The notes beneath the pieces are model-generated. The model saw nothing but the letters and a program-made list of their open reading frames with translations. It was not told the DNA's origin and did no database searches. Source: Mesorhizobium sophorae (lineage in GTDB: Bacteria > Pseudomonadota > Alphaproteobacteria > Rhizobiales > Rhizobiaceae). Taken from it: 64,000 nt of DNA. The stretch is taken from NCBI RefSeq assembly GCF_002270415.1, contig NZ_NNRI01000015.1, forward strand, positions 62,001 through 126,000, read 5' to 3'. Within the stretch, counting starts at the first letter, position 1. Every line of letters begins with the position of its first letter. A program made the position numbers and the translations under genes. Of this stretch, positions 6,961-16,782 are shown piece by piece.

Positions 6961-9063
6961 ATGACCTGTAATCCTCGCTACGAAATCCTGTTCGAGCCGA
7001 TGCGGATCGGGCCAGTCACCGCGCCGAACCGCTTCTATCAAGTGCCGCATGCTAGCGGCATGACCAACGCGCTGCCACGGGTGCGCGCGGCCTTTCGCGA
7101 GGCCAAGGCCGAGGGCGGATGGGGCGTGATCTGCACCGGGGCCTGTTCGATCGACCCGAGCTCGGACGACTCGCCGCTGCCTTTCGCCACAATGTGGGAC
7201 GACAACGACATCCACGCGCATGCGCTGATGACGGAGGCGGTTCATCGCCATGGCGCGCTTGCTGGCGTGGAGCTGTGGCACGGCGGCGCATCGGTGATGA
7301 ACCGGACAAGCCGCCTGCCGCCGCTGTCGCCGTCGGGAATTCCCTGGATGGCCACCCATGTCGGCTTCATGGGCAATTTGCGGCCGAAGACGATGGACAA
7401 GGCCGACATGCGCGAGGTCTTGAGGTGCCAGGCCGAGGCGGCGCGCAAGGCGCGCACGGCCGGCTTCGACATCGTCTATGTCTATGCCGGTATGGGCTAT
7501 CTCGGCTACGAGTTCCTGCTGCCGGAATACAATCATCGCACCGACTGTTATGGCGGGCCGATCGAGAACCGGGTGCGCTTCGTGCGCGAGATGATCGAGG
7601 TCACCAAGGAGGCCGTCGGCAAGGATTGCGGCGTCGCCTTGCGGGTAAGCCTCGAGGAACTGCGCGGCCGGCCCGGCCGCAACCAGCCCTCCGAGGCGCA
7701 CGAGCTGGTCGAATTGCTGGCCGACCTGCCGGACCTGTTCGACGTCAAGATGGATTCCAGCCCGACAGACTGTTCGGCGTCGCGCTTCACCGGCGAAGGC
7801 AGCCATGAGCCGGTGATCGACTTCGTCAAGTCGCTGACCAGGAAGCCGGTGGTTGGTGTCGGCCGTTTCACCTCGCCCGACACCATGGTCTCGCAGATCC
7901 GGCGCGGCGTGCTGGACTTCATCGGCGGCGCGCGGCCTTCGATCGCCGACCCTTTCCTGCCGAACAAAATCCGCGAGGGCCGCGAGGCGGAAATCCGCGA
8001 ATGCATCGGCTGCAACATCTGCATTTCGAGCTGGCATGACGGCGTGCCGGTGCGCTGCACCCAGAACCCGACCGCCGGCGAGGAATGGCGGCGCGGCTGG
8101 CACCCCGAGCGTGTCGAACGCGCCGGTAGCCCGGAGCGGATTTTGATTGTCGGCGGCGGGCCGGCGGGGCTCGAATGCGCGCTGACGCTCGGCCGCCGCG
8201 GCCATGAGGTGATGCTTGCCGACAGCAGCCGGAGCTTCGGCGGGCGGCTGACCTTCGAGAAGACGCTGCCCGGCCTGTCGGCCTGGAACCGCGTCGTCGA
8301 CTACCGCCTCGGGCGCCTCAACGAGATGAGCAATGTCTCTCTCTATCCGGAGAGCGTCTTGGGCGCCGACGAGATCATCGACCTAGCGCCGGACCGCGTG
8401 GTGCTGGCGACCGGCGCGCGCTGGACCGACATGCTCTATTCCTCGCTGGAGATCCCGGTCGGCCGGCTAGACCATCCCGATGTGCTGACACCGGACGACA
8501 TCGCCGGCGGCCGGCTCCCGCAAGGACCGACCCTGGTCTTCGATTTCGACAATTACACAATGGGCGGCGTCCTCACCGAGCATCTGGCGGCACAAGGCAT
8601 TCCGGTCAGCTACGTGACCCCGGCCGGCCAGGCGTCCGCCTGGACGATCATGACCAACGAGCTGCCGCTGGTGCATCGTGCGCTGGCACGGCGCAAGGCA
8701 CCGGTGACGACGCTGCATCTCTTGAAATCCTTCGACGGCGAGACCGCGACGCTGGCGCATCTGTTTACCGGCGAGGAGGTCCGCGTGGCCTGCCGCTCGG
8801 TGCTGATCGTCGGGCTCAGGCTGCCGCGCGGCGAGCTGTTCGAGGCGCTGACACAGCGGGCCGACGAGCTTGCCGGCGCCGGCATCCGCAATGTCGATCG
8901 TATCGGCGACGCGCTGGCTCCGGGGGCCATCGCCCATGCGGTGCACAGCGGCCACAAGCTCGCCCAGGAGATCGGCGCAAAAATCCGCTGGCAGCCCTAC
9001 CGCCGCGACACGCCGATCGTCGATCAAGTGGCGGATTTCGACATGCGGACGGCAGCCGAATAG
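6961..9063 (+). CDS. Trimethylamine dehydrogenase-like FMN/4Fe-4S/FAD oxidoreductase
   Basis: The 700-residue enzyme has an Old-Yellow-Enzyme-type FMN barrel (about 1-335), a 4Fe-4S motif CIGCNICISSW with a fourth Cys in the VRCTQN segment, and a C-terminal FAD/NAD-type domain opening with RILIVGGGPAGLE. Order and motifs match trimethylamine and dimethylamine dehydrogenases, which oxidatively N-demethylate amines and pass electrons to ETF. The Cys that binds FMN covalently in TMADH is Ala31 here (NRFYQVPHASG), and by my alignment other amine-pocket residues (Tyr60, His172, Trp264) are also replaced, so trimethylamine is unlikely as substrate. N-methylproline (StcD-like) or dimethylglycine-type substrates are alternatives. 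A 24-bp operator lies 18 bases upstream; the MttB-like gene follows. Confidence 0.86.
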   Translation: MTCNPRYEILFEPMRIGPVTAPNRFYQVPHASGMTNALPRVRAAFREAKAEGGWGVICTGACSIDPSSDDSPLPFATMWDDNDIHAHALMTEAVHRHGALAGVELWHGGASVMNRTSRLPPLSPSGIPWMATHVGFMGNLRPKTMDKADMREVLRCQAEAARKARTAGFDIVYVYAGMGYLGYEFLLPEYNHRTDCYGGPIENRVRFVREMIEVTKEAVGKDCGVALRVSLEELRGRPGRNQPSEAHELVELLADLPDLFDVKMDSSPTDCSASRFTGEGSHEPVIDFVKSLTRKPVVGVGRFTSPDTMVSQIRRGVLDFIGGARPSIADPFLPNKIREGREAEIRECIGCNICISSWHDGVPVRCTQNPTAGEEWRRGWHPERVERAGSPERILIVGGGPAGLECALTLGRRGHEVMLADSSRSFGGRLTFEKTLPGLSAWNRVVDYRLGRLNEMSNVSLYPESVLGADEIIDLAPDRVVLATGARWTDMLYSSLEIPVGRLDHPDVLTPDDIAGGRLPQGPTLVFDFDNYTMGGVLTEHLAAQGIPVSYVTPAGQASAWTIMTNELPLVHRALARRKAPVTTLHLLKSFDGETATLAHLFTGEEVRVACRSVLIVGLRLPRGELFEALTQRADELAGAGIRNVDRIGDALAPGAIAHAVHSGHKLAQEIGAKIRWQPYRRDTPIVDQVADFDMRTAAE

Positions 9064-9110
9064 AGCAATTCCAGGAAAAGTGTGAAAGCGGTTTCCCTAG
9101 GGAATTGCGT
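9061..9110. repeat. Intergenic inverted repeat with GCAATTCC/GGAATTGC arms
   Basis: Arms GCAATTCC (9065-9072) and GGAATTGC (9101-9108) bracket an AG-rich centre directly after the TMADH-like stop codon. The left part (TAGAGCAATTCCAGGAAAA) recurs inverted at 63719-63737. I recognise it as a dispersed small repeat common in rhizobial intergenic DNA. It lies between two genes that are otherwise probably co-transcribed, so it may act as an mRNA hairpin. Confidence 0.6.
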
Positions 9111-9130
9111 CAAACAGGGAGTTCTAGGCC

Positions 9131-10669
9131 ATGGAGCGCATCACTGCACGTCGCAGACCCGGCCGCCCGCAGCGCGAGATCGGCGGCATCGAACAGCGGC
9201 CGTGGAAGCAGCTGACGCGGCCCTATGCGCCGATCGAGATCCTTTCGGCCGACCAGGTGCAGACGATTCACGAAATGGGCCTGACCATCCTCGAGGAGAT
9301 CGGCATGCGGGTGCTGCAGCCGCAGGCACGCCAGTTCTATCGCGCCGCCGGCTGTGACGTCGACGAAGGCGAGATGCGGGTACGCTTCGACCGTGCCATG
9401 GTCATGGAGCGCGTCGCCATGACGCCGTCATCATTCGAACTGCAGGCCCGCAATCCGGCGAAGAACGTCAAGGTCGGCGGGAAGCATTGCATCCTATCGT
9501 CGGTCGGCGGGCCGGCCTATGTCATGGACAATGATCGCGGCCGCCGGCCCGGCACCTATGCCGAGATGTGCGACTACCTCAAACTCATCCAGTCGTTCAA
9601 CGTGCTGCACCAGGAGGGTGGCGGGCCGTTCGAGCCGCTCGACCTGCATCAGAACACCCGCCATCTCGACCTCTACTATGCCGAGATCACTTTGCTCGAC
9701 AAGAACTGGCAGCCGCAGGCACTTGGCCGCGGCCGCGCCATCGACGCGCTGGAAATGGTGGCGATCTCACTCGGCACGAAACGCGAAAACCTGGCGCAGG
9801 AGATGCCGGTGTTCACCGGCATCATCAACACCAACTCGCCGCTGCAGCTCGACGAGCCGATGGCCGAAGGGCTGATCGCGCTGGCCGAGCATGGCCAGGT
9901 CAATGTCATCACGCCGTTCACGCTCGCCGGCGCGATGAGCCCGGTGACGCTCGCCGGCGCGCTGTCGCAGCAGCACGCCGAGGCGCTGGCCGGCATCGTG
10001 CTGACCCAGATCGTGCGCCCCGGCGTGCCGGTGATGTATGGCGGCTTCACGTCCAATGTCGACATGAAGACCGGCGCGCCGGCTTTCGGCACGCCAGAAT
10101 ATACGCAGGCCGCGCAGATCACCGGGCAGCTGTGCCGGCTGATCGGCGTGCCGTTCCGCTCTAGCAATGTCACCGCCGCCAATTCAGTCGATGCGCAGGC
10201 GGCCTATGAGAGCGCCATGTCGCTGTGGGGTTGCCTGATGGGCGGCGCAAACCTGGTGCTGCATGCCGCTGGCTGGCTCGGCGGCGGGCTGACCGCATCG
10301 TTCGAGAAGTTGGTCATCGATGCCGAGATGCTGCAGATGATGTGCGCCTATTTCGATCCACCGGTGGTCGACATCGACACGCTGGCCCTGGAAGCAGTGC
10401 GCGAGGTCGGTCCGGCCGGGCACTTCTTCGGCGCCGCGCACACGATGCAGCGCTACGAGCGCGCCTTCTATTCGCCGCTGGTCTCCAACTGGGACAATTA
10501 CGACACCTGGATGGAGCGCGGCCAGGTCACGGCACGCGAACGCGCCAATGTCGTCTGGAAGCGAATGGTCGCCGAATACGAGCAGCCGCCGATCGATCCC
10601 GGCATCGACGAGGCGTTGCGCGACTATATGGAACGCCGCAAGCGCGAGGGCGGCTCGCCGCTCAATTAG
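9131..10669 (+). CDS. MttB-family (trimethylamine methyltransferase-like) corrinoid methyltransferase, non-pyrrolysine
   Basis: A 512-residue member of the MttB superfamily; an N-terminal extension (about 1-45) is followed by the TIM-barrel core. Archaeal MttB uses pyrrolysine encoded by an in-frame amber codon; this frame has no internal stop, so it belongs to the non-Pyl group that includes the glycine-betaine methyltransferase MtgB and proline-betaine methyltransferase MtpB. Those move a methyl group from a quaternary amine to a corrinoid protein. No corrinoid protein gene is found in this window, so the acceptor must be encoded elsewhere or the chemistry differs. The gene follows the TMADH-like gene by 67 bases and overlaps the 3' end of the TetR gene by four. 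Confidence 0.9.
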   Translation: MERITARRRPGRPQREIGGIEQRPWKQLTRPYAPIEILSADQVQTIHEMGLTILEEIGMRVLQPQARQFYRAAGCDVDEGEMRVRFDRAMVMERVAMTPSSFELQARNPAKNVKVGGKHCILSSVGGPAYVMDNDRGRRPGTYAEMCDYLKLIQSFNVLHQEGGGPFEPLDLHQNTRHLDLYYAEITLLDKNWQPQALGRGRAIDALEMVAISLGTKRENLAQEMPVFTGIINTNSPLQLDEPMAEGLIALAEHGQVNVITPFTLAGAMSPVTLAGALSQQHAEALAGIVLTQIVRPGVPVMYGGFTSNVDMKTGAPAFGTPEYTQAAQITGQLCRLIGVPFRSSNVTAANSVDAQAAYESAMSLWGCLMGGANLVLHAAGWLGGGLTASFEKLVIDAEMLQMMCAYFDPPVVDIDTLALEAVREVGPAGHFFGAAHTMQRYERAFYSPLVSNWDNYDTWMERGQVTARERANVVWKRMVAEYEQPPIDPGIDEALRDYMERRKREGGSPLN

Positions 10670-11346
10670 GAATCCCGCAACGGCCCGACCTGCGCCTCGA
10701 GCATCTCGAAGCCGGCGGCTTCGGCGGCCTGTGGCGTCACCACGCTTTCGTCGAGGCACCATTCGAGCCAGAGCCCGTCGACCAGGGCGATGAAATTGCG
10801 CGCCAGCGCCGGGGCGTCGACTTGCCTGCCGCGCGGCACGGCGACAGCGGCGATGTCCTCGGCGAGTTCCGCCCGATAGGCGTCATAGAGTTCGCGGTGC
10901 GCCGCCTTGAGCCGGGGGTTGACGGCGATCTCGCCCCACAGCGACAGCCAGATCAGAAGATTGTCACGGCTGAAGTAATCGGGCGAAAAATTGGAGTGCA
11001 CAAGGGCCGCGAGCGCTGCCTCGGGCGACCAGTCGGACGTCTCGGCGCGGCGGCGCTTGGCTTCAGCGATCTGGTTGTTGACGCTGGCGTAGAGCGAGGA
11101 TTTGTAGACCTCGACCAGCAGGCCATCGAGGCCTTCGAAGTGATGGTTGATCAGCCCGCGCGAGACGCCGGCCTCCTTGCAGATGCGATCGATGGTGAAG
11201 GCGCCGATGCCGCCAACCGACAGGCATCGCGTCGCCGCCTCGATCAGCATCGAGCGGCGCACATCGGCCTGTTCGCGGCTGAAGCGCGGCGGCGATTTCT
11301 TTGCGCCGCGCTTCTTTTTTGCACCTTCTGGTTGGGCTTCGCTCAT
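10666..11346 (-). CDS. TetR/AcrR-family (BetI-like) transcriptional regulator
   Basis: A 226-residue repressor. After a Lys-rich N-terminal tail (about 1-25) comes the TetR DNA-binding domain, with the helix-turn-helix in TIDRICKEAGVSRGLINHHF (about 51-70). The ligand domain contains LIWLSLWGEI, resembling the segment typical of BetI-like regulators that sense choline or related compounds. It lies 43 bases after the solute-binding protein gene on the same strand, so it is probably the last gene of the hydrolase-transporter operon. It is the natural candidate to bind the paired 24-bp palindromes at 6919 and 18814, which would make it autoregulatory. The inducer is unknown. Confidence 0.9.
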   Translation of the reverse strand: MSEAQPEGAKKKRGAKKSPPRFSREQADVRRSMLIEAATRCLSVGGIGAFTIDRICKEAGVSRGLINHHFEGLDGLLVEVYKSSLYASVNNQIAEAKRRRAETSDWSPEAALAALVHSNFSPDYFSRDNLLIWLSLWGEIAVNPRLKAAHRELYDAYRAELAEDIAAVAVPRGRQVDAPALARNFIALVDGLWLEWCLDESVVTPQAAEAAGFEMLEAQVGPLRDS

Positions 11347-11389
11347 AGACCTCAGCTAATCGATTGCGCCCATCCTGTCCATGAAAGCG

Positions 11390-12952
11390 TTATGCCTTCT
11401 TCTTGAACAGTACCGGATTGGGATGACCATCGGGATAGATGACTGGCTCGAATGCCGTCTTATGGATGGCAACCAGCGGCTGGTGGCAGATGAAGACGAA
11501 GCCGCCGGACTGCTCCATCAGATCCTCCATGCGGTTCGACAGCGCGATGCGCTTGGGCTCGTCGCTTTCCGCCACCAACTGCTGATAGCTGGTTTCGAAC
11601 TCGGGGCTGTCGAAGCCGGACCAGTTGTAGACGCCGATCTGGTCGGGGCGGAACCAGACCAGGTTTTCGGAAGGGTCGACGCCGCCGGCGAAATCCATCA
11701 GCGCCAGATCGATGTTCTTGTAGCCCTCGCCTTGCGTCTTGTCGCCGACGCCCCAGAACGCCGCTTCGTCATAGGGCTGGATCTCGACCTTGATGCCCGC
11801 CTGTTCAAGGCTGGCCTGGATGATCTGCGCGGTTGCGGTACGGATGGAATCGTTCATCACCGTCAAGGTCAGCGACAGGTCGCTGACGCCGGCTTCCGTG
11901 AGCAGCGCGGCGGACTTCCCGTAGTCCGGTGCGGCGATCAGATTGCTCGCCCGGGCGAATTTGGTGCCGGGCTGCACGACGCCGGTGGAACGCTTGGTGA
12001 GATCGTCATAGACGCCGGTCAGGATCTGCCCGACATCGACGCCATATTGCACGGCCTGGCGGACCTTCGGGTCCTTGAGGCGCGGGCTCAGCATGTTGAC
12101 GGTTAGCCAGACGTAGCGGGTCGACTGGGCTTCGATCACCTTGGTGTTGGCGGGCGGGCTTGCCTTGACCGCCTTGGTCGCCGAAATGGCGATCTTGGTG
12201 TAATCGAAGGCATCAGCCTCATAGGCCAGCTGGGCTGCCTGATCGTCAGCGACGATATAGATTTCGACCTTGGCGAAATCCGGCTTTGGCCCCGGCCAAT
12301 CGGGGTTGGCGGTCAGCGTTACCTTCTGCTTCTGCTGCCAATCCGAGAAGAGGTATGGGCCGCAGGTCGCCGGCGGCTCGGTGGTGAACTTGCCGCCTGC
12401 CTTTTCGGTGCCGGCGCGGCTGATGATGTGGCCGCCGTAGTAGGGCAGACTGGTGACGAAGATCGGCTGGTACGGGTCCTTGAGATGGATGGTGCCGGAT
12501 CTGGCATCGACGACCTCGACGCGGTCAAGCTTTTCGAACTGGTAGGCCCAGGGCGACGACAGCTTCGGATCGGCAATACGCTCATACGAGAATTTCACGT
12601 CTTCAGCGGTGACAGGGCCAAAACCGTTCGACCATTTCAGTCCGTCGATCAGCGTGAAGGCAATGGTTTTCGGATCCTTCAGCTCAAGCTTCTCCGCACC
12701 CCAGAGCGACCATGGCGAACCTTCCCTGAGATCACCAAGCCGGTTCAGCGAAACATAGATGCCGCGCATCATCACATCTTCGATGCCGCCGATCATAAAG
12801 GCGGGATCGAGCGTCTGCAGGTCGCCCTCCATGCGGATGCGCAGCGTGTCGCCGACGGCCGACCAGGCGAAACCCGGCTTCATCGCCAGGCCGGCACCCA
12901 GAGCGCCGGCCGCTTTCAGGAATGAACGTCTGTCCATGTTCCAATGCGTCAT
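11390..12952 (-). CDS. ABC transporter substrate-binding protein, dipeptide/oligopeptide type, Tat-exported
   Basis: A 520-residue SBP_bac_5 family protein. It starts with a twin-arginine leader (DRRSFLKAAGALGAG), so export by the Tat system is expected; the mature protein begins near residue 33. The body has the usual order for DppA/OppA proteins, including TLDPAFMIGG near the N-terminus and FSYERIADP. The ATG overlaps the stop of the upstream ATPase gene (ATGA), so translation is likely coupled. It supplies substrate specificity to the importer encoded by the four genes before it. Family members bind peptides, opines, nickel or glycosides, so the family alone does not give the ligand. Confidence 0.92.
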   Translation of the reverse strand: MTHWNMDRRSFLKAAGALGAGLAMKPGFAWSAVGDTLRIRMEGDLQTLDPAFMIGGIEDVMMRGIYVSLNRLGDLREGSPWSLWGAEKLELKDPKTIAFTLIDGLKWSNGFGPVTAEDVKFSYERIADPKLSSPWAYQFEKLDRVEVVDARSGTIHLKDPYQPIFVTSLPYYGGHIISRAGTEKAGGKFTTEPPATCGPYLFSDWQQKQKVTLTANPDWPGPKPDFAKVEIYIVADDQAAQLAYEADAFDYTKIAISATKAVKASPPANTKVIEAQSTRYVWLTVNMLSPRLKDPKVRQAVQYGVDVGQILTGVYDDLTKRSTGVVQPGTKFARASNLIAAPDYGKSAALLTEAGVSDLSLTLTVMNDSIRTATAQIIQASLEQAGIKVEIQPYDEAAFWGVGDKTQGEGYKNIDLALMDFAGGVDPSENLVWFRPDQIGVYNWSGFDSPEFETSYQQLVAESDEPKRIALSNRMEDLMEQSGGFVFICHQPLVAIHKTAFEPVIYPDGHPNPVLFKKKA

Positions 12953-13979
12953 GTCAGTTTCCCCTTTTGGTTTGCGGAAGCGCGTGAGAAGGCTTCCCGT
13001 TCTTGCCCGCCTGTCTGCAGCGGGAAATGGCAGCGCACCATCCGATCAGTGCCCATCGGCCGATAGGTCGGTGCCTCGGTCTTGCAGCGATCGCGCGCGA
13101 TCGGGCAGCGTGTGTGGAACTCGCAGCCCGAAGGCCGGCGGAACACACTTGGGATCTCGCCCGTGACGGCCGGGTTCTGGCTGCGCCGGCGTGGGTCGGG
13201 TATCGGCTCTGACTGGATCAGCGTCGCGGTGTAGGGATGCATCGGCGCGCAAAACACGTCCTGCGTCGGTCCGGCCTCGACCAACCGGCCGAGATACATG
13301 ATGGCGAGCCGATCGCTGACATGGCGGATCATTGCCAGATTGTGGGTGACGATCATCGCGGCGAAACCGAGTTCGCGCTTCAAATCGCCGATCAGGTTGA
13401 GCACGTCGCCCTGCACCGACACGTCGAGGCCGGCGGTCGGCTCGTCGGCGAGCAGCAGATGCGGCTTCATCGCCAGCGCGCGGGCAACGCCAACGCGGCG
13501 CGCCTGCCCGCCTGACAGCTCGTGCGGGAAGCGGTCGACGAAGGAGGCCGGCAGCCCGACCAGTGCCAGCAGCGCTTTTGCCACGGCGCGGCGGTCCGGC
13601 ATCGGCAGGCCCTGGATGATCTGCGGCTCGGTGAGCAGCGTGCCGATGCGCAGGCGCGGGCTGAGCGAGGCGACCGGGTCCTGGAACATCATCGCCGAGC
13701 GCCGGCGCATGGCGCGGAAATCGGCCGGCGTCCGCACGTCCCTGCCCTCGAAGACGATGCGGCCGGCCGCCGCGCGCACAAGGCCAAGAATGGTGCGGGC
13801 AAGCGTGGTCTTGCCGGAACCGGACTCACCGACCAGCCCGAGCGTCTCGCCCGGCATCAGCGACAGCGTCACGCCGTCGATGACGTTGAAGCTCGGCAGC
13901 GGGAACGGGTTGACCAGGCGGCTGAGCAAGCCTGCGCGGGCGAAGGTCACCGACAGGTCGTCGATGGTGAGCAGCGGGC

Positions 13980-13983
<4 letters not shown>
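12949..13983 (-). CDS. Dipeptide/oligopeptide ABC transporter ATP-binding protein (DppF/OppF type)
   Basis: A 344-residue ATPase with Walker A GESGSGKTT, signature LSGGQARR and Walker B LLLADEPTAGLD, then the C-terminal oligopeptide/dipeptide transporter extension with cysteines (CEFHTRCPIARDRC). The cysteine-rich tail is typical of Dpp/Opp ATPases and in some homologues binds an iron-sulfur cluster. It forms the heterodimeric motor with the DppD-type ATPase; the two genes overlap by four bases. It is the fifth gene of the hydrolase-importer operon. Confidence 0.92.
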
Positions 13984-14941
<958 letters not shown>

Positions 14942-14945
<4 letters not shown>

Positions 14946-15829
14946 GCCGGCCTCCGTAGCTGCAGGCGCGGATCGAGATAATCGCGCAGGCCTTCGCCAA
15001 GGAAGGTGAAGCCGAGTGTCGCCAAAACTAGCGGCAACCCGCCGAAGATGACCATGAACGGGGCCGAGCGGATGCTGGTGTAACCGTCATAGAGGATCGA
15101 GCCCCAGGACGGCGTCGGCGGCCGCACGCCGAGACCGAGGAAGCTCAGGCCCGCCTCGACCATGATGACGACCGGAATGTCCATCGATAGAAGGATGATC
15201 AGCGGGCCGACGACATTGGGCAGTAGGTGGACAAAGATGATGCGCGCCGGGCTTGCATCGAGCAGGCGCTCGGCGAGGATGTAATCGCTGTTCTTCAGCG
15301 CCAGCGTCTGCGCCCTGATCAGCCTGGCATAGCTCGGGAACGAGGTCGCGGCGATGACGATGATCAGCGTGCCGGTGCCGGCACCGAGCACGGTGATAAT
15401 GGCGAGCGCGAACATGATCATCGGCAGCGAGTTCAGACTGTCGAAGGTCAGCACCAGAATGGCGTCGAGCCAGTGCGGCCCGTAGCCGGCGATCAGCCCG
15501 AGCAACAGCCCGATCGCGCCGGCGATCGCTACCGACACCATGGCGATGGTCAGTGCCGTGCGCGCGCCATAGATGACGCGCGACAGCAGATCGCGGCCGA
15601 GATGGTCGGTGCCGAACCAGTGTCCGGCCGATGGCGGCTGCAGCTTGTGCAGCACATCGATCTTGACCGGCGAATAGGGCGCCAGCCACGGCGCGAAGAC
15701 GGCGGTGATGAGGAACCCGGTCACCAGGATCAGCGCGATGCAGGTGAACGGATCGGCAAGCAGCGCGCGCAGCAGCGCAAACCGTTGTCGGTCCGGAAGG
15801 GATAGCGAGGCGTCAGCCACGGAAGACAT
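14942..15829 (-). CDS. Dipeptide/oligopeptide ABC transporter permease (DppC/OppC type)
   Basis: A 295-residue inner-membrane permease with about six helices. It has the OppC N-terminal helix (about 27-50), a periplasmic stretch with FGTDHLGRDLLSRV typical of DppC proteins, and the EAA-type coupling motif near ERLLDASPARIIFVHLLPN. It forms the translocation pore with the DppB-type permease, whose gene overlaps it by 17 bases. The reading frame ends four bases inside the DppD-type ATPase gene. Confidence 0.92.
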
Positions 15830-16763
15830 CGCGCACCCTAGGGTCGAGCCGCGCGATCAACAGGTCGGCGGCGATGGTGATGGAGACGTAGATTGCGGTC
15901 ATGATCAGCACGGTGCCCATGACGACCGGATAATTGCGGGTGTTGACGGCGTCGGTGATCAGCTTGCCGATGCCGGGGCGGGCAAACACCGCCTCGACGA
16001 AGACGGCGCTGGAGAGGATGCTACCGAGGCCGACGGCGACCAAAGAGATGGTCGGGATGATGGCGATGCGCAGTGCGTATTTGGAGACGATCTTCCACTC
16101 CGGCAGGCCGAAGGAGCGCGCGGTACGGATGTGCGGTTCGCCCATCACCCCCATCATCGAGGCACGCACCATGCGGGCGATGTAGCCGATCCAGCCGAGC
16201 GCGATGGCCGCGGCCGGCATGATCAGAGCCTTGGCCTGGCTTGCAATATCGCCGGCCTCGCCGGCGCCGATGGCCGGCAACCAGCGCAGCGTGACGGCAA
16301 AGAGCAGCAGCGAATAGATGGCGACGACGAAGGACGGCACGGCGATGACGCCGACCGAAAGCACGCCGATGACGGCGTCGGCAAGCGTGCCGCGCCGCAT
16401 CACCGACAGGCAGCCGAGCGGGACGCCGATGACAAGGGCAACGGTGAGCGCGGTCAGGCCGAGGATCAGCGTGTTCGGCAGCGCTTCCATGACCAGAGTG
16501 GAGACCGGCCGGTTCGACCAGACGTCGTAGCCAAGATTGCCGGTCAGCGCGTTGCGGAAGAATTCGACGATCTGCCACCAGACCGGCTGGTCGAGGCCCA
16601 TGCGCTCGATCAGCAGCCGCTTCAGTTCGGGCGTGGCGCGCGGACCAAGTGCCACGGTTGCCGGATCGCCCGGCACCAGGAAGACGGCCGCATACATGGC
16701 GACCATGACGAGCACGAGGATCAGGAGGCCGAGACCGATGCGCTTCACTGCATATGCAAGCAT
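15813..16763 (-). CDS. Dipeptide/oligopeptide ABC transporter permease (DppB/OppB type)
   Basis: A 316-residue permease with the DppB N-terminal signature (helix at about 9-30, then VPGDPATVALG) and about six membrane helices. The EAA-like loop is near TARSFGLPEWKIVSKYALR. It starts 20 bases after the stop of the hydrolase gene and is the first transporter gene of the operon. Together with the DppC-type protein it should import the substrate captured by the Tat-exported binding protein. Confidence 0.92.
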   Translation of the reverse strand: MLAYAVKRIGLGLLILVLVMVAMYAAVFLVPGDPATVALGPRATPELKRLLIERMGLDQPVWWQIVEFFRNALTGNLGYDVWSNRPVSTLVMEALPNTLILGLTALTVALVIGVPLGCLSVMRRGTLADAVIGVLSVGVIAVPSFVVAIYSLLLFAVTLRWLPAIGAGEAGDIASQAKALIMPAAAIALGWIGYIARMVRASMMGVMGEPHIRTARSFGLPEWKIVSKYALRIAIIPTISLVAVGLGSILSSAVFVEAVFARPGIGKLITDAVNTRNYPVVMGTVLIMTAIYVSITIAADLLIARLDPRVRDVFRG

Positions 16764-16782
16764 GGTCTCCTCTCCGCTCCTG

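Noticed and set aside
9131..10669. Possible pyrrolysine (amber) codon in the MttB-family gene
   Set aside because: The frame is uninterrupted from start to TAG at the true end, and no pyrrolysine machinery is seen. It belongs to the non-Pyl branch.
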